Made by a program: the position numbers and the translations under genes
Notes under the pieces: generated by a model
The model's database searches: none
What the model was told of the DNA's origin: nothing
Seen by the model: only the letters and a program-made list of their open reading frames with translations
In this document: positions 1-7,701 of the stretch, in pieces
Position numbering within the stretch: position 1 is the first letter of the stretch
Layout: the number at the start of each line of letters is the position of its first letter
DNA from: Candidatus Melainabacteria bacterium
Lineage (GTDB): Bacteria > Cyanobacteriota > Vampirovibrionia > Obscuribacterales > Obscuribacteraceae
Assembly: GCA_003151275.1 (NCBI GenBank)
Contig: PLXC01000163.1
Span: forward strand, 1 to 21,804
DNA: 21,804 nucleotides
Direction of reading: 5' to 3'

Positions 1-747
1 TTTTTCAATTGGGCAAGATTGCTATTGAATAAACCTTCATTGGCAACGATTGGTTCGTCCTATGCCACCATTACTTTTTAGTAAGAGCGAAAATTTCACT
101 CTATACGAATCACACCACACGCAACATAGAGTACTTTCAAATTCGAAAAATTGCAATATATAGATCGCCACCTATTTCGTTTTTTCACTGCTGTATTTGG
201 TGGTCACAAAAGATGTCACTGCATTGTAATTAGCCTATCAAGCTATTCGCGCGTGGTATCGCTTACGATATCGCTCAATTTTGCACCGAAAAAATATTTC
301 CAAAATATTTTTTGAAAGCTTGATTCATTTCGGAAATTTGCAAATTCGGAACCGATTTTCCAAATTCGAAGTCTTGTTGATTGCTGTCCTTGAATGAACT
401 GGCGTCTGCGTATTTGCTGTAGAGCCTAAGTTCGGATTTTTCTTTGTATTCCGACAGCCAATGCAACTTTGCGTGTACTTTCTTTCTTCGAATAGAGCAA
501 ATTTTCGATCGTGGAATTTAGTAATCCTCGATCGTTCAAGTAGAGGAGGAAACCTAGTCCTCATGCCTATTTCAAGCGATCTTGGTGATCTTCTATTGAG
601 CATTGGCGGTTGATAGGCCAAATCGATATACTGCCCTGAATTTTTGAGCTGTGATATCTAAATCTCCCAGCTGTGTTCGTATCGACACCATTAATGGTGC
701 GAATGGTTATCAAGGACTGTGCTCACTCTTGCAAGATGATTTTGCGA
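1..747. other. AT-rich stretch without a convincing gene
   Basis: No reading frame here looks like a real protein with a ribosome site. A frame open from the left edge to a TAG at 79-81 (plus strand) could be the tail of a gene outside the window, but it is too short to identify. A minus-strand frame at 275-466 (63 residues, TTG start, no Shine-Dalgarno) has a natural-looking composition but nothing recognisable. An A/T-only inverted repeat with 11-bp arms lies at 289-299 and 303-313. A perfect 14-bp palindrome lies at 686-699, about 50 bases past the stop of the deaminase gene. The region is visibly richer in A and T than the genes beside it. Confidence 0.5.
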
Positions 748-1737
748 TTATGTGCGGTTGCCGCCGACAAATCCAAAGGCGGATCGAAACGCTTCGTTTT
801 GTAGTGCCTTCAGTTCCGAAAAATCAATTACGTCGTGATCGATGAGACGCTCGTATTCCCCTGGAAGGGTGCATGGGGCTGGGTTTCTACCCGGATTATC
901 GGTGCAAACAGCAATCGCTACTCCGGCTTCCTTGCAGCGTGAAAAGACTGTGCGCAGTTCCGAAAAATCTTTTAGTACTCCAGTCTGACGATAGCTAGTT
1001 GGACAAACTTCCAACGTGATCTGTCGTTTAGCTAACTCTTTCAACATATCGGGCCGAACGAGAGGGATGTGTATGCCATGTCCAATTCGATCAAGCACTG
1101 TGAAATATTGTGGATGAACGTTCTCGATTCCTGTTTCACCGAGATGAGAAGTTGTCTTAAGCCCAGAAGCGCGAGCCTTAGCCATCAGTCTCACCCAGTC
1201 TTCCCAAAGCTCAGGATTGATTTCCGGTCCAGCCAAATCCACTCCGACCACAGGACCGATGTTGTCTTTTGCAACTTTCAAAATTGCTTCATTGAGAGCT
1301 AACGGAAGACGTCGATCAAGACACAATATTTGTTTAACAGTAATTGGATAGTCAGCCGGACGAACGTTGGCGGTAATTACTTCGACGATCTGATTCATTT
1401 GCCCGATCCGTATCGCTTCGGGCGCTTGATGATCTGTGCGGAAGTAAGGATTGTAACGCAGCTCTAAGTACTGAAGGTTCTCAAATGTGTATGCGCCTCG
1501 ACATAAACGCAAACAGAAGTACGGAAGATGCTCGAGACTTTGAAGCTCTTCGACTAGCGTGTGAATCTTGACGAATTCTTCCAAGGTTCTACATGGCCGT
1601 GTGAACCAATTGTAGAAGCCTTCGTAATCCGGAAAGTAATTCAGGACACGATGGTCCTGACGCTGAAGGAACTTGTAAATTATTCGGGGATGGAGTGCAC
1701 CACCAAGATGTCGGTGCAAATCTGCATATAGCGCCAT
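748..1737 (-). CDS. adenosine/adenine deaminase family metallohydrolase
   Basis: A 329-residue protein of the adenosine deaminase branch of the amidohydrolases, which hydrolytically removes the 6-amino group of adenosine, adenine or a related purine compound in the cytoplasm. The zinc and catalytic residues can be placed: H8 and H10 in DLHRHLGG, H198 and E201 in HLGET, H220 in RIGHGI and D280 in CTDNP. Two positions differ from the usual family pattern: the second Asp of the TDDP motif is Asn (N281), and the CPTSN motif reads CPTSY. In classical ADA the second Asp contacts the purine ring, so the substrate may not be adenosine itself; adenine or a modified nucleoside are options. Length fits the family. 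The ATG has a purine-rich AAAGG about 11 bases upstream. The gene is divergent from the cyclophilin gene. Family sure, substrate unsure. Confidence 0.85.
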   Translation of the reverse strand: MALYADLHRHLGGALHPRIIYKFLQRQDHRVLNYFPDYEGFYNWFTRPCRTLEEFVKIHTLVEELQSLEHLPYFCLRLCRGAYTFENLQYLELRYNPYFRTDHQAPEAIRIGQMNQIVEVITANVRPADYPITVKQILCLDRRLPLALNEAILKVAKDNIGPVVGVDLAGPEINPELWEDWVRLMAKARASGLKTTSHLGETGIENVHPQYFTVLDRIGHGIHIPLVRPDMLKELAKRQITLEVCPTSYRQTGVLKDFSELRTVFSRCKEAGVAIAVCTDNPGRNPAPCTLPGEYERLIDHDVIDFSELKALQNEAFRSAFGFVGGNRT

Positions 1738-1869
1738 TGATCGGGTTACCTTTCTTGCAATTCTTTTACCCAGTCTGAAGGTGTTTTAGTTCACTCAATA
1801 TCTGGGAATAATTATCGGCCTAAGCCCTACTATATATAGGAACGTTTTTTGGGAGAAGAAATCATCAAA

Positions 1870-2490
1870 GTGCAATTCTCTAAATTGATTCTAGCTGCAA
1901 TGGCCGGTTTGTGTTGTGTTACCGCTGCATGCGCGCAAGGTGCAGACCCCATAGTTGTGATGCAGACGACTCGAGGGCAAATCGCCATAAGGGTCTATCG
2001 TTCAATGGCTCCGAGAACAGCCGGCAATTTTCTTGATCTTGTCAGCCGGGGTTTTTACAACGGATTGACTTTCCACAGAATCGAATCTTGGTGTATCCAA
2101 GGTGGCGATCCAAATGGTAACGGCTCCGGTGATTTTGTTGATCCGCAAACGGGGAGAGCTAGATATCTTGATTTAGAAGTGACGCCACGGTTGCACCATA
2201 ATGCTGCCGGTGTTGTAGCGATGGCTCGTTCGGGAAATCCCAACTCGGCAAGCTGTCAATTCTACATTACAAAATCGCCTGTTCCCCAGCTGGATATGCA
2301 ATACGCAATTTTTGGTGGCGTTGTTGATGGTATCAATGTCGTGCGCAGCATTGGCCGAGGCGACAGAATTATCTCTGCTCAAATTGTTGAGGGTGGAGGA
2401 CCGGCTGCTCCGCAACAGAGTTCTACACCACGTCGTGGTTCAGGAACTTCTGCTTCTAATGCAGGAACTCCGACAGACAGTGGCTTTTAA
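1870..2490 (+). CDS. secreted cyclophilin-type peptidyl-prolyl isomerase
   Basis: A cyclophilin that would catalyse cis-trans isomerisation of prolyl bonds outside the cytoplasm. From the GTG at 1870 it has 206 residues. It starts with a signal peptide (QFSKLILAAMAGLCC core, likely cut near ACA-QG at residues 20-24), then the cyclophilin domain to about residue 180 and a Ser/Thr/Pro-rich tail of about 30 residues. Catalytic Arg70 (FHRI) and Gln77 (IQGGD) are present, as are GVVAMA and SCQFYIT. The usual FM pair before IQGGD is replaced by WC, so the active-site rim is unusual. A TTG at 1849 is in frame, but GTG at 1870 gives a proper signal peptide and has GGGAG at 1851-1855. The cysteine at residue 21 is not in a good lipobox. 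A hairpin follows the stop codon. Confidence 0.88.
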   Translation: MQFSKLILAAMAGLCCVTAACAQGADPIVVMQTTRGQIAIRVYRSMAPRTAGNFLDLVSRGFYNGLTFHRIESWCIQGGDPNGNGSGDFVDPQTGRARYLDLEVTPRLHHNAAGVVAMARSGNPNSASCQFYITKSPVPQLDMQYAIFGGVVDGINVVRSIGRGDRIISAQIVEGGGPAAPQQSSTPRRGSGTSASNAGTPTDSGF

Positions 2491-2492
2491 AT

Positions 2493-2540
2493 CACCGCGT
2501 GTAATCCTTGGTACCACATGCGGTGTCATTCTTTCTCGTT
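2493..2540 (+). terminator. probable rho-independent terminator of the cyclophilin gene
   Basis: A 10-bp stem (CACCGCGTGT at 2493-2502 with ACATGCGGTG at 2516-2525, one G-U pair) closes a 13-base loop. A T-rich tract (TCATTCTTTCT) follows. It starts 2 bases after the cyclophilin stop codon. The loop is large and the T tract is interrupted, so this is moderate evidence. Confidence 0.5.
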
Positions 2541-2585
2541 CTTAGAAATCAATAGTCCACCTTAAATCCTATTGTGATCGTATAT

Positions 2586-2698
2586 TAAAGCGCTCGCTCG
2601 CATCCGCTGCTGTCTGCGGCTATTCCCGCGCAAAGCGGATAGTTCGCACAGACAAGGCTTGATACACAACACGGAATCTCGCGCTTTATAAAGCAGAT
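2586..2698. other. nested inverted repeats, possible structured RNA
   Basis: An outer pair TAAAGCGC (2586-2593) / GCGCTTTA (2691-2698) encloses a compact nested hairpin: ATCCGCT (2602-2608) / AGCGGAT (2634-2640) around TGCGG (2615-2619) / CCGCG (2626-2630) with a 6-base loop. No credible protein is encoded on either strand. The element sits between the cyclophilin terminator and the TATAAT upstream of the small cationic protein gene, so it may be an independent transcript or a protein-binding region. Confidence 0.35.
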
Positions 2699-2725
2699 CA
2701 AGTAGCTGGATATTGAACAAGTCAG

Positions 2726-2731
2726 TATAAT
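2726..2731 (+). promoter_or_regulatory. -10 element of the small secreted protein gene
   Basis: A perfect TATAAT. At 17-bp spacing the -35 hexamer would be TAGCTG (2703-2708), which is a poor match, so an activator or an alternative sigma factor may help. The predicted transcript starts near 2738, leaving a leader of about 35 bases that contains a short GCAT/ATGC hairpin and ends in a strong AAGGAG. Confidence 0.5.
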
Positions 2732-2772
2732 GAACCTCGCATGCGGATGCGCAGTACTGTAAGGAGATGTTC

Positions 2773-2982
2773 ATGAAGAAGTCCTTGTTGCTAGTGTTAC
2801 TAGCCTCAACCACGCTTGCTAGCTCGATTCCAGCGTTTGCTCAAGCCCAGCCAGCGGCGAGCGACAATAAGATCAAGACTGCCGGTAAAAAAATTGGCAA
2901 TGGAATTATGTGGGGACCAAAGAAACTAGGTGCCGGTCTTAAGAAGATGGGTCACGGCGCAAAGAAAATGGTCGGCAAATAA
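2773..2982 (+). CDS. small secreted cationic protein with KKxGxG repeats
   Basis: A 69-residue protein of unknown function. The true start is the ATG at 2773: AAGGAG (2761-2766) lies 6 bases before it, whereas the in-frame ATG at 2767 touches the ribosome site. Residues 1-24 are a clear signal peptide (MKKSLLLVLLASTTLASS then AFA-QA). The mature part, about 45 residues, is strongly basic. Its second half is built from four related units: KKIGNGI, KKLGAGL, KKMGHGA and KKMVGK, a roughly 7-residue periodicity after a short MWGP linker. There are no cysteines. It has its own -10 box and terminator, so it is probably a single-gene unit. Such a peptide could bind anionic surfaces (cell envelope, nucleic acid, polyphosphate) or act on membranes; this is inference from composition only. 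Confidence 0.8.
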   Translation: MKKSLLLVLLASTTLASSIPAFAQAQPAASDNKIKTAGKKIGNGIMWGPKKLGAGLKKMGHGAKKMVGK

Positions 2983-3003
2983 CGTAGTTCGTTTTTTTGT
3001 CCT

Positions 3004-3040
3004 AAGTCCCGCATTCACTTGACTGCGGGACTTTTTCTTT
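3004..3040 (+). terminator. rho-independent terminator after the small cationic gene
   Basis: A perfect 10-bp stem, AAGTCCCGCA (3004-3013) with TGCGGGACTT (3024-3033), and a 10-base loop, followed by TTTCTTT. It starts 21 bases after the stop codon and separates this gene from the convergent aat gene, whose stop codon begins at 3045. There is no comparable T run on the other side, so it mainly serves the plus strand. Confidence 0.85.
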
Positions 3041-3044
3041 GGTC

Positions 3045-3626
3045 TCAATCAAATTTGGCGTTAATTGTTAACGCGGTCTGTAACATCGCCATATACTCGG
3101 CTTTAGAAATAAGCCTGGCATTGAAGGTACTCAGGTGCGAAGTCATAAATTGTGAATCGAGCAAAATGAAGCCTTTCTCCTTTAGACGTTCGACCAAATA
3201 AACCAGGCAAACCTTTGAGGCGTCAGTAACTTCGTGAAACATTGATTCGCCCATAAATGCACCGTTCAAACTGACACCATACAAACCTCCGGCTAACACG
3301 CCATCTTTATATGCTTCAACTGAATGCGCCAAACCCATCCGATGCAACTGAGTGTAGACCCGAAATATGTCGTCGGTTATCCATGTTGACTCACGTGCTG
3401 CGCACTTTCGAAGAACGGCTTCCCATGCGGTGTTAACCTTGATCTCGAAGATTCCTTGTCGATAAGTTCGGGCCAATCTCTTTGGAGTATGGAAGTCATA
3501 CAGATCAATGATGCAGCGCGGATCAGGCGAATACCATTTGATCGGTCCGTAGTCATCGCCCATTGGAAAGATGCCTGATGCATATGCGCGAATCACTAGC
3601 TCGGTTGTGAACTCGGAATGTTTCAT
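3045..3626 (-). CDS. aat: leucyl/phenylalanyl-tRNA-protein transferase
   Basis: Aat transfers Leu or Phe from charged tRNA to the N-terminus of proteins that begin with Arg or Lys. This creates an N-end-rule degron that ClpS passes to ClpAP. The 193-residue protein is on the short side of the family but complete. Visible family motifs are YASGIFPMG (15-23), WYSPDPR (31-37), LYGVSLNGAFMGESMF (115-130) and ILLDSQF (154-160). E127, D157 and Q159 match the catalytic Glu, Asp and Gln described for the E. coli enzyme. It is the last gene of a minus-strand run thyA-folA-cytochrome c-aat, 22 bases after the cytochrome gene. No strong Shine-Dalgarno is seen before its ATG, so coupling to the upstream gene is likely. 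Confidence 0.93.
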   Translation of the reverse strand: MKHSEFTTELVIRAYASGIFPMGDDYGPIKWYSPDPRCIIDLYDFHTPKRLARTYRQGIFEIKVNTAWEAVLRKCAARESTWITDDIFRVYTQLHRMGLAHSVEAYKDGVLAGGLYGVSLNGAFMGESMFHEVTDASKVCLVYLVERLKEKGFILLDSQFMTSHLSTFNARLISKAEYMAMLQTALTINAKFD

Positions 3627-3648
3627 AAGGGCTGCTCGATCCCTACGA

Positions 3649-4104
3649 TCACTTCAAAACGCCTTTTGCAGGAGTGAACGATCTTATATAAAGGATCAAA
3701 TCCTTCATTTCGGTTTCGTTGATTTGTTCTTTGCCAAACTTTGGCATGCCTGAAGTGGGGAAACCTTTGCGAATCGTTTGTTCTAGAGCTTTGTCTTGAC
3801 TATAGCGGCCTAAGAAAGCTTTCCCTTTTATTGGTCTGTCTGGCATCAACGCGTTGTTACCGCCTGAATGGCAACCGACGCACATTGCTCTTTTGAAAAC
3901 CTTTTCGCCTCTTTGCTCAGCCGTTTCGTGGGAAGGTGTGTGTGCTTTGGAGGGTGCAAGGCTCGTTTTCTTTTGCGCGTTCGTGCTCGGTGTCGTTTTT
4001 TTGGTGTCCGCGCATTTCGCACCTGGTCCAAAGCCCAGATAAGTCACTGCTAGCATGGCTGCCAGTCTCACTTTTACCGGTTGCGTTGATATTTTTTGTA
4101 GCAA
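3649..4104 (-). CDS. small secreted c-type cytochrome
   Basis: A 151-residue monohaem cytochrome c. Residues 1-31 form a signal peptide (VKVR then LAAMLAVTYLGFG). Residues 32-62 are a Lys/Thr/Ser-rich linker. The haem domain begins near 65 with the attachment motif C75-V-G-C-H79 and has a probable sixth ligand M120 in SGMPKFG, followed by a C-terminal helix (DLILYIRSF). It probably carries electrons in the periplasm, and its haem would be attached by the Ccs1/CcsA system encoded at 12476-14954. The start is uncertain: TTG at 4104 overlaps folA by 31 bases and keeps the longest basic N-region. GTG at 4071, 2 bases after the folA stop, or ATG at 4056 are alternatives; none has a strong ribosome site. 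An electron carrier inside a thymidylate/folate operon is unusual. Confidence 0.85.
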   Translation of the reverse strand: MLQKISTQPVKVRLAAMLAVTYLGFGPGAKCADTKKTTPSTNAQKKTSLAPSKAHTPSHETAEQRGEKVFKRAMCVGCHSGGNNALMPDRPIKGKAFLGRYSQDKALEQTIRKGFPTSGMPKFGKEQINETEMKDLILYIRSFTPAKGVLK

Positions 4105-4619
4105 TAGTCGAGTCCGTTTTCTTGATGTGTTTTTGAAGTTGAGATCAGAGTGAACAGATTCTCAAAGCTTGGAAAGAAGGCGTCGCACTCAAATTTTTCT
4201 TGAATTTCGGTCAGGTAGAGTAAATCACATGATGGATGATGCACGGCTTGTTCGTAAAGATGCGCACCACCAATTATGAAGTAATTTTCGATTTCAAGCT
4301 CTGCTAAATTGGCCAGTGCCGCTTCTAGCGATCCCGCAACGGTGGCATCGGGATTGATGTTGTAGTCTGTGTTGCGCGTCAGTACCACATTGACCCGCCC
4401 CGGTAAGGGTCTGAATTTTAGAGGAATAGACTCCCAGGTCTTGCGCCCCATCAGCACGGCATTTTGCAATTTCGGATTGACGGTAGTCGCCGTCAGATCG
4501 CGAAAGTGCTTCATGTCACCAGGCAGCCTCCAAGGCAGTCCGTTTTGCAGACCGATGCCTCGATTTAGATCGCAAGCTACGACAAGATCAAACTTCTGAT
4601 GGCCAGCCTGTTCTGTCAT
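4074..4619 (-). CDS. folA: dihydrofolate reductase
   Basis: Reduces dihydrofolate to tetrahydrofolate with NADPH, recycling the dihydrofolate made by ThyA, which is encoded immediately upstream. The 181-residue length is usual. Motifs include the Met20-loop region GIGLQNGLPWRLPGD (21-35) with the catalytic acid D35, the NADPH-binding GRKTWESIP (59-67), the RPLPGR segment (70-75) and FIIGGAHLYEQA (114-125). The start ATG lies 2 bases after the thyA stop, so the two are co-transcribed and probably translationally coupled. The 3' end overlaps the next gene if its TTG start is used. Confidence 0.96.
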   Translation of the reverse strand: MTEQAGHQKFDLVVACDLNRGIGLQNGLPWRLPGDMKHFRDLTATTVNPKLQNAVLMGRKTWESIPLKFRPLPGRVNVVLTRNTDYNINPDATVAGSLEAALANLAELEIENYFIIGGAHLYEQAVHHPSCDLLYLTEIQEKFECDAFFPSFENLFTLISTSKTHQENGLDYCYKKYQRNR

Positions 4620-4621
4620 CC

Positions 4622-5437
4622 TTAAACTGAGACTGGAAACTTGATGAAGCCCTGATGCGCATAATTATTCAATTTAAAGTCCTCGAAGCAAAGTTGGAAA
4701 AACGGCTTGTCCGCAATTTCCACAGTTGGGAGAGGACCGGGGCTTCTCTGTAGTTGTGTTTTTAAACCGTCCAGATGATCCAGATAGATGTGCGCGTCAC
4801 CGAACGTGTGCGTAAAAATACCTGGTATCAAATTGCACTCTTTCGCCACCATGACCATTAACAGCGCGTAGCTTGCGATGTTAAAAGGCACTCCCAGAGC
4901 CATGTCTGCCGATCGCTGGTAAAGTTGGCAATCCAATCTTCCATTCACTACATAGAATTGAAACATCATGTGACAGGGAGGCAGGGCCATCTTGTCAATG
5001 TCGGCGACGTTCCAAGCCGAGACAATAATGCGTCTTGAATTTGGATTATTTTTGATCTGATCAAGGACTTGTTGAATTTGATCAATGTGCTCTTTTCTGT
5101 ACTGGTGCGTTTGCTCATTTTCGACAAACTTCGGCCAATTTCTCCACTGGTAACCGTAGATCGGACCAAGCTCGCCGCTTTCATCTGCCCAGGCATCCCA
5201 AATTGGAGTGTACGCCGCCAGGTCGTCATTGATATTTGTTGATCCGCGCAGGAACCAGAGTAATTCTCTGAGCACGCCATCAAATTTCACTTTTTTGGTA
5301 GTTAGAAGCGGAAAGCCTTGTCGCAAGTCATATTTTGCCTGCATTCCAAATACCGACAGCGTGCCCGTTCCGGTTCGGTCTTCACGCTTTTCGCCATTTT
5401 CGAGAATGTACTTGATCAGGTCTAAATACTGTTTCAT
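4622..5437 (-). CDS. thyA: thymidylate synthase
   Basis: Methylates dUMP to dTMP using methylene-tetrahydrofolate and releases dihydrofolate for FolA. The 271-residue protein has the phosphate-binding RTGTGT (21-26), the nucleophile C155 in [12 protein letters not shown] and [13 protein letters not shown] (174-186), which contacts the nucleotide. It is a classical ThyA, not the flavin-dependent ThyX. First gene of the operon thyA-folA-cytochrome c-aat. An AGGGAG lies 10 bases before the ATG. A TATACT-like -10 on the minus strand (5468-5473 on the plus strand) is a possible promoter element, with a weak -35. Confidence 0.97.
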   Translation of the reverse strand: MKQYLDLIKYILENGEKREDRTGTGTLSVFGMQAKYDLRQGFPLLTTKKVKFDGVLRELLWFLRGSTNINDDLAAYTPIWDAWADESGELGPIYGYQWRNWPKFVENEQTHQYRKEHIDQIQQVLDQIKNNPNSRRIIVSAWNVADIDKMALPPCHMMFQFYVVNGRLDCQLYQRSADMALGVPFNIASYALLMVMVAKECNLIPGIFTHTFGDAHIYLDHLDGLKTQLQRSPGPLPTVEIADKPFFQLCFEDFKLNNYAHQGFIKFPVSV

Positions 5438-5855
5438 TGCCGCTTAGCTCCCTAAGGCCACATGGAAAGTATAACCAATCTTTGCTAGTGGAAGAACCTC
5501 CCTCAGCGCGTATAGATTTGCTATATCCGCGGCGGATTACACCGAGTTCATGCAAGTGATACTGTCCATAGTGGCATGAGCGGCTGGATAGGATTGTAGA
5601 CAGGTCGTTGCGACGCGGAAACTATCGGCACCCGTAAAACAAACTATAAATCTACCGTTATCAATTAAAGAGGTGCATCGTAAGCCGGATATCATAATCC
5701 GAGGATAGCCTATGCACACTAGTGGGGTCTATGCAGCGAAGCTGCCCGACTCCGCAAGCTGCTCGGCATAATCCAGGATAGCCTTGTGCACATCGTCACA
5801 ACCCGACGATAGCCAAGCTGCGCGGCATATGCAAATCACCTGGGAGAACTGTGGA
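5438..5855. repeat. intergenic region with degenerate repeats upstream of the P5C dehydrogenase
   Basis: This stretch lies between two divergent genes and has no credible coding frame. It contains two imperfect copies of a unit reading ATAATCC-AGGATAGCC-GCACA (5694-5719 and 5768-5793, 74 bases apart). It also holds three copies of an AAGCTGC-CGG-like unit (near 5738, 5755 and 5815); the last two share CAAGCTGC-CGGCATA. A small hairpin GCAGC-gaa-GCTGC is at 5731-5743. The copies lie close to the 5' end of the downstream gene, so they may be regulatory, or a decayed interspersed element. Confidence 0.45.
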
Positions 5856-7409
5856 ATGCTTACAGAGTTTCGTAATGAGCCATTTACCGATTTTTCGGTC
5901 TCCGCCAATCAGGAGGCTATGAAAGCAGCTTTAGCAAAGGTGAAAAAGCAGCTTGGCCAGACGTATCCTCTTGTTATCGGCGGGGAGAGGATTCTCACTG
6001 ATGATCATATTGTTTCAACCAATCCTGGTTCGCCAAAGCAAGAAATAGGCAGATTTTCAAAGGCTAATACGCAACATGCGGAAAGGGCGATGAAAGTTGC
6101 ACTTGAGTCGTATGAAAATTGGAAAAAAGTGTCTCCGGTGGAACGGTCTCGCTATCTTTTCAAAGCGGCCGCACTGATGCGCTCAAGAAAGCATGAGTTC
6201 TCAGCCTGGTTAGTGCTGGAAATCGGTAAGAATTGGGCCGAAGCTGACGGCGATGTCGCTGAAGCGATTGATTTTATGGAATTCTACGGACGTGAGATGG
6301 TCAGGCTATCGCAACCGCAACCCCTGACTGCTCATTCGGGTGAAGAAAATGAATTGCACTACATTCCGCTTGGCGTCGGTATCGTGATACCACCTTGGAA
6401 TTTCCCACTGGCGATAATGGTTGGCATGACAACTGCGGCGATCGTAACTGGCAACACAGTCATCCTCAAGCCATCCAGTGAAACACCAACAATTGCTTTT
6501 CAATTTATGGCGTTAATGGAAGAGATCGGATTGCCTGCTGGCGTTTTAAATTTCCTTCCCGGACCGGGCGCTTCTGTTGGTGACTTTCTCATCACTCATG
6601 CAAAGACGCGATTTATCGCTTTCACCGGTTCGAAAGAAGTAGGTTTGCGGATCACCGAATTAGCGGCCAAGGCTCAACCTGGTCAATTGTGGATTAAGAG
6701 AGTCGTGGCAGAAATGGGCGGCAAGGATTCGATCATTGTCGATCATGATGTTGACCTGGATCAGGCCGCCGATGGTGTCGTCTCAAGTGCCTTCGGATTC
6801 CAAGGTCAAAAATGCTCAGCTTGCTCGCGAGTGATTGTGCACAAAGCCGTGTACGACGAGTTCCTCCAGAAGATCAAAGAACGAACAGAAAAATTGGCGT
6901 TAGGATCAGCCGAGGATCACAAAACACATATGGGTCCGGTTGCTTCTAAATCAGCCTATGAAAGCATTCTTGAGTACATTGAAGTCGGTAAGAGTGAAGG
7001 TCAGCTACTGACAGGCGGTAAAGCAAACGGTAAGAGCGAAGATGGTTTCTTCATCAAGCCGACAGTGATTGCCGGCGTTAGTCCGACTTCTCGAATTGCC
7101 CAGGAAGAAATCTTTGGTCCCGTGCTTGCTGTGATCAAGGCTGAAGATTGGCATCATGCGCTAGATATCGCCAACAACACCGAGTTTGGCTTAACGGGCG
7201 GTGTCTATTCGCGTAACCGCAGAAATATTGAACAAGCGCGCAAGGAATTTCATGTTGGCAATCTCTACCTGAATCGCAAATGCACGGGCGCCATGGTTGG
7301 TGTTCATCCTTTCGGTGGATTCAATATGAGCGGCACCGATTCGAAAGCTGGTGGCAAAGATTATCTGCTCCTCTTCACCCAGGCAAAATCTATCAGCGAG
7401 AAATATTGA
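5856..7409 (+). CDS. rocA: 1-pyrroline-5-carboxylate (glutamate semialdehyde) dehydrogenase
   Basis: Oxidises glutamate-5-semialdehyde (from P5C) to glutamate with NAD+, the last step of proline and arginine breakdown. From the ATG at 5856 it has 517 residues, the usual length. GGGAG at 5842-5846 sits 9 bases upstream; a longer frame from TTG at 5784 is not supported. Catalytic E286 (VVAEMGGKDS) and C320 (GQKCSACSR) are present. The N-terminal FRNEPFTDF and the C-terminal VHPFGGFNMSGTDSKAGGKDYL region are hallmarks that separate this subfamily from other aldehyde dehydrogenases. No proline dehydrogenase lies next to it, so it is a stand-alone enzyme, not a PutA fusion. A strong terminator follows. 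The symbol reflects the family; no rocA-type operon is present. Confidence 0.93.
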   Translation: MLTEFRNEPFTDFSVSANQEAMKAALAKVKKQLGQTYPLVIGGERILTDDHIVSTNPGSPKQEIGRFSKANTQHAERAMKVALESYENWKKVSPVERSRYLFKAAALMRSRKHEFSAWLVLEIGKNWAEADGDVAEAIDFMEFYGREMVRLSQPQPLTAHSGEENELHYIPLGVGIVIPPWNFPLAIMVGMTTAAIVTGNTVILKPSSETPTIAFQFMALMEEIGLPAGVLNFLPGPGASVGDFLITHAKTRFIAFTGSKEVGLRITELAAKAQPGQLWIKRVVAEMGGKDSIIVDHDVDLDQAADGVVSSAFGFQGQKCSACSRVIVHKAVYDEFLQKIKERTEKLALGSAEDHKTHMGPVASKSAYESILEYIEVGKSEGQLLTGGKANGKSEDGFFIKPTVIAGVSPTSRIAQEEIFGPVLAVIKAEDWHHALDIANNTEFGLTGGVYSRNRRNIEQARKEFHVGNLYLNRKCTGAMVGVHPFGGFNMSGTDSKAGGKDYLLLFTQAKSISEKY

Positions 7410-7429
7410 AGGCAATTTCCTTAAGTGAT

Positions 7430-7462
7430 AAAGGACGTGCTCTCGAGAGCACGTCCTTTTTG
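7430..7462 (+). terminator. strong palindromic terminator after the P5C dehydrogenase gene
   Basis: A perfect 24-bp palindrome (GGACGTGCTCTC at 7433-7444 and its reverse complement at 7445-7456), flanked by AAA on the left and TTTTT on the right. It lies 21 bases after the stop codon. A second short palindrome, GCACC-A-GGTGC, follows at 7463-7473. Confidence 0.9.
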
Positions 7463-7701
7463 CACCAGGTGCGGTGCTTCTCTACTGTTGATGCGAGTGA
7501 TTCCCGGCCGCCCAAAAAGGAATCTAAATCTTTGCCCGAGATTTTGTAATCGTCCCCGTATTTTCAGGGTTTTCGGACATTGCCTTCTTTTAATTAGGGG
7601 AACTCCTGTGCAGTATTCCCGTCGACGTTATCAGAATTCGCGCTTGTAAAGAAGCTGGATATGCAGTACCGTGGCAACAAGAACTAAAGGGTGGGGTCTA
7701 A

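Noticed and set aside
275..466. Minus-strand frame of 63 residues in the left gene-free stretch
   Set aside because: It starts with TTG, has no ribosome site and no recognisable domain, and an A/T hairpin lies inside it. Natural-looking composition alone is not enough.
5784..5855. N-terminal extension of the P5C dehydrogenase from TTG
   Set aside because: The ATG at 5856 has GGGAG at the right distance, and the protein from there has the standard length and catalytic numbering.
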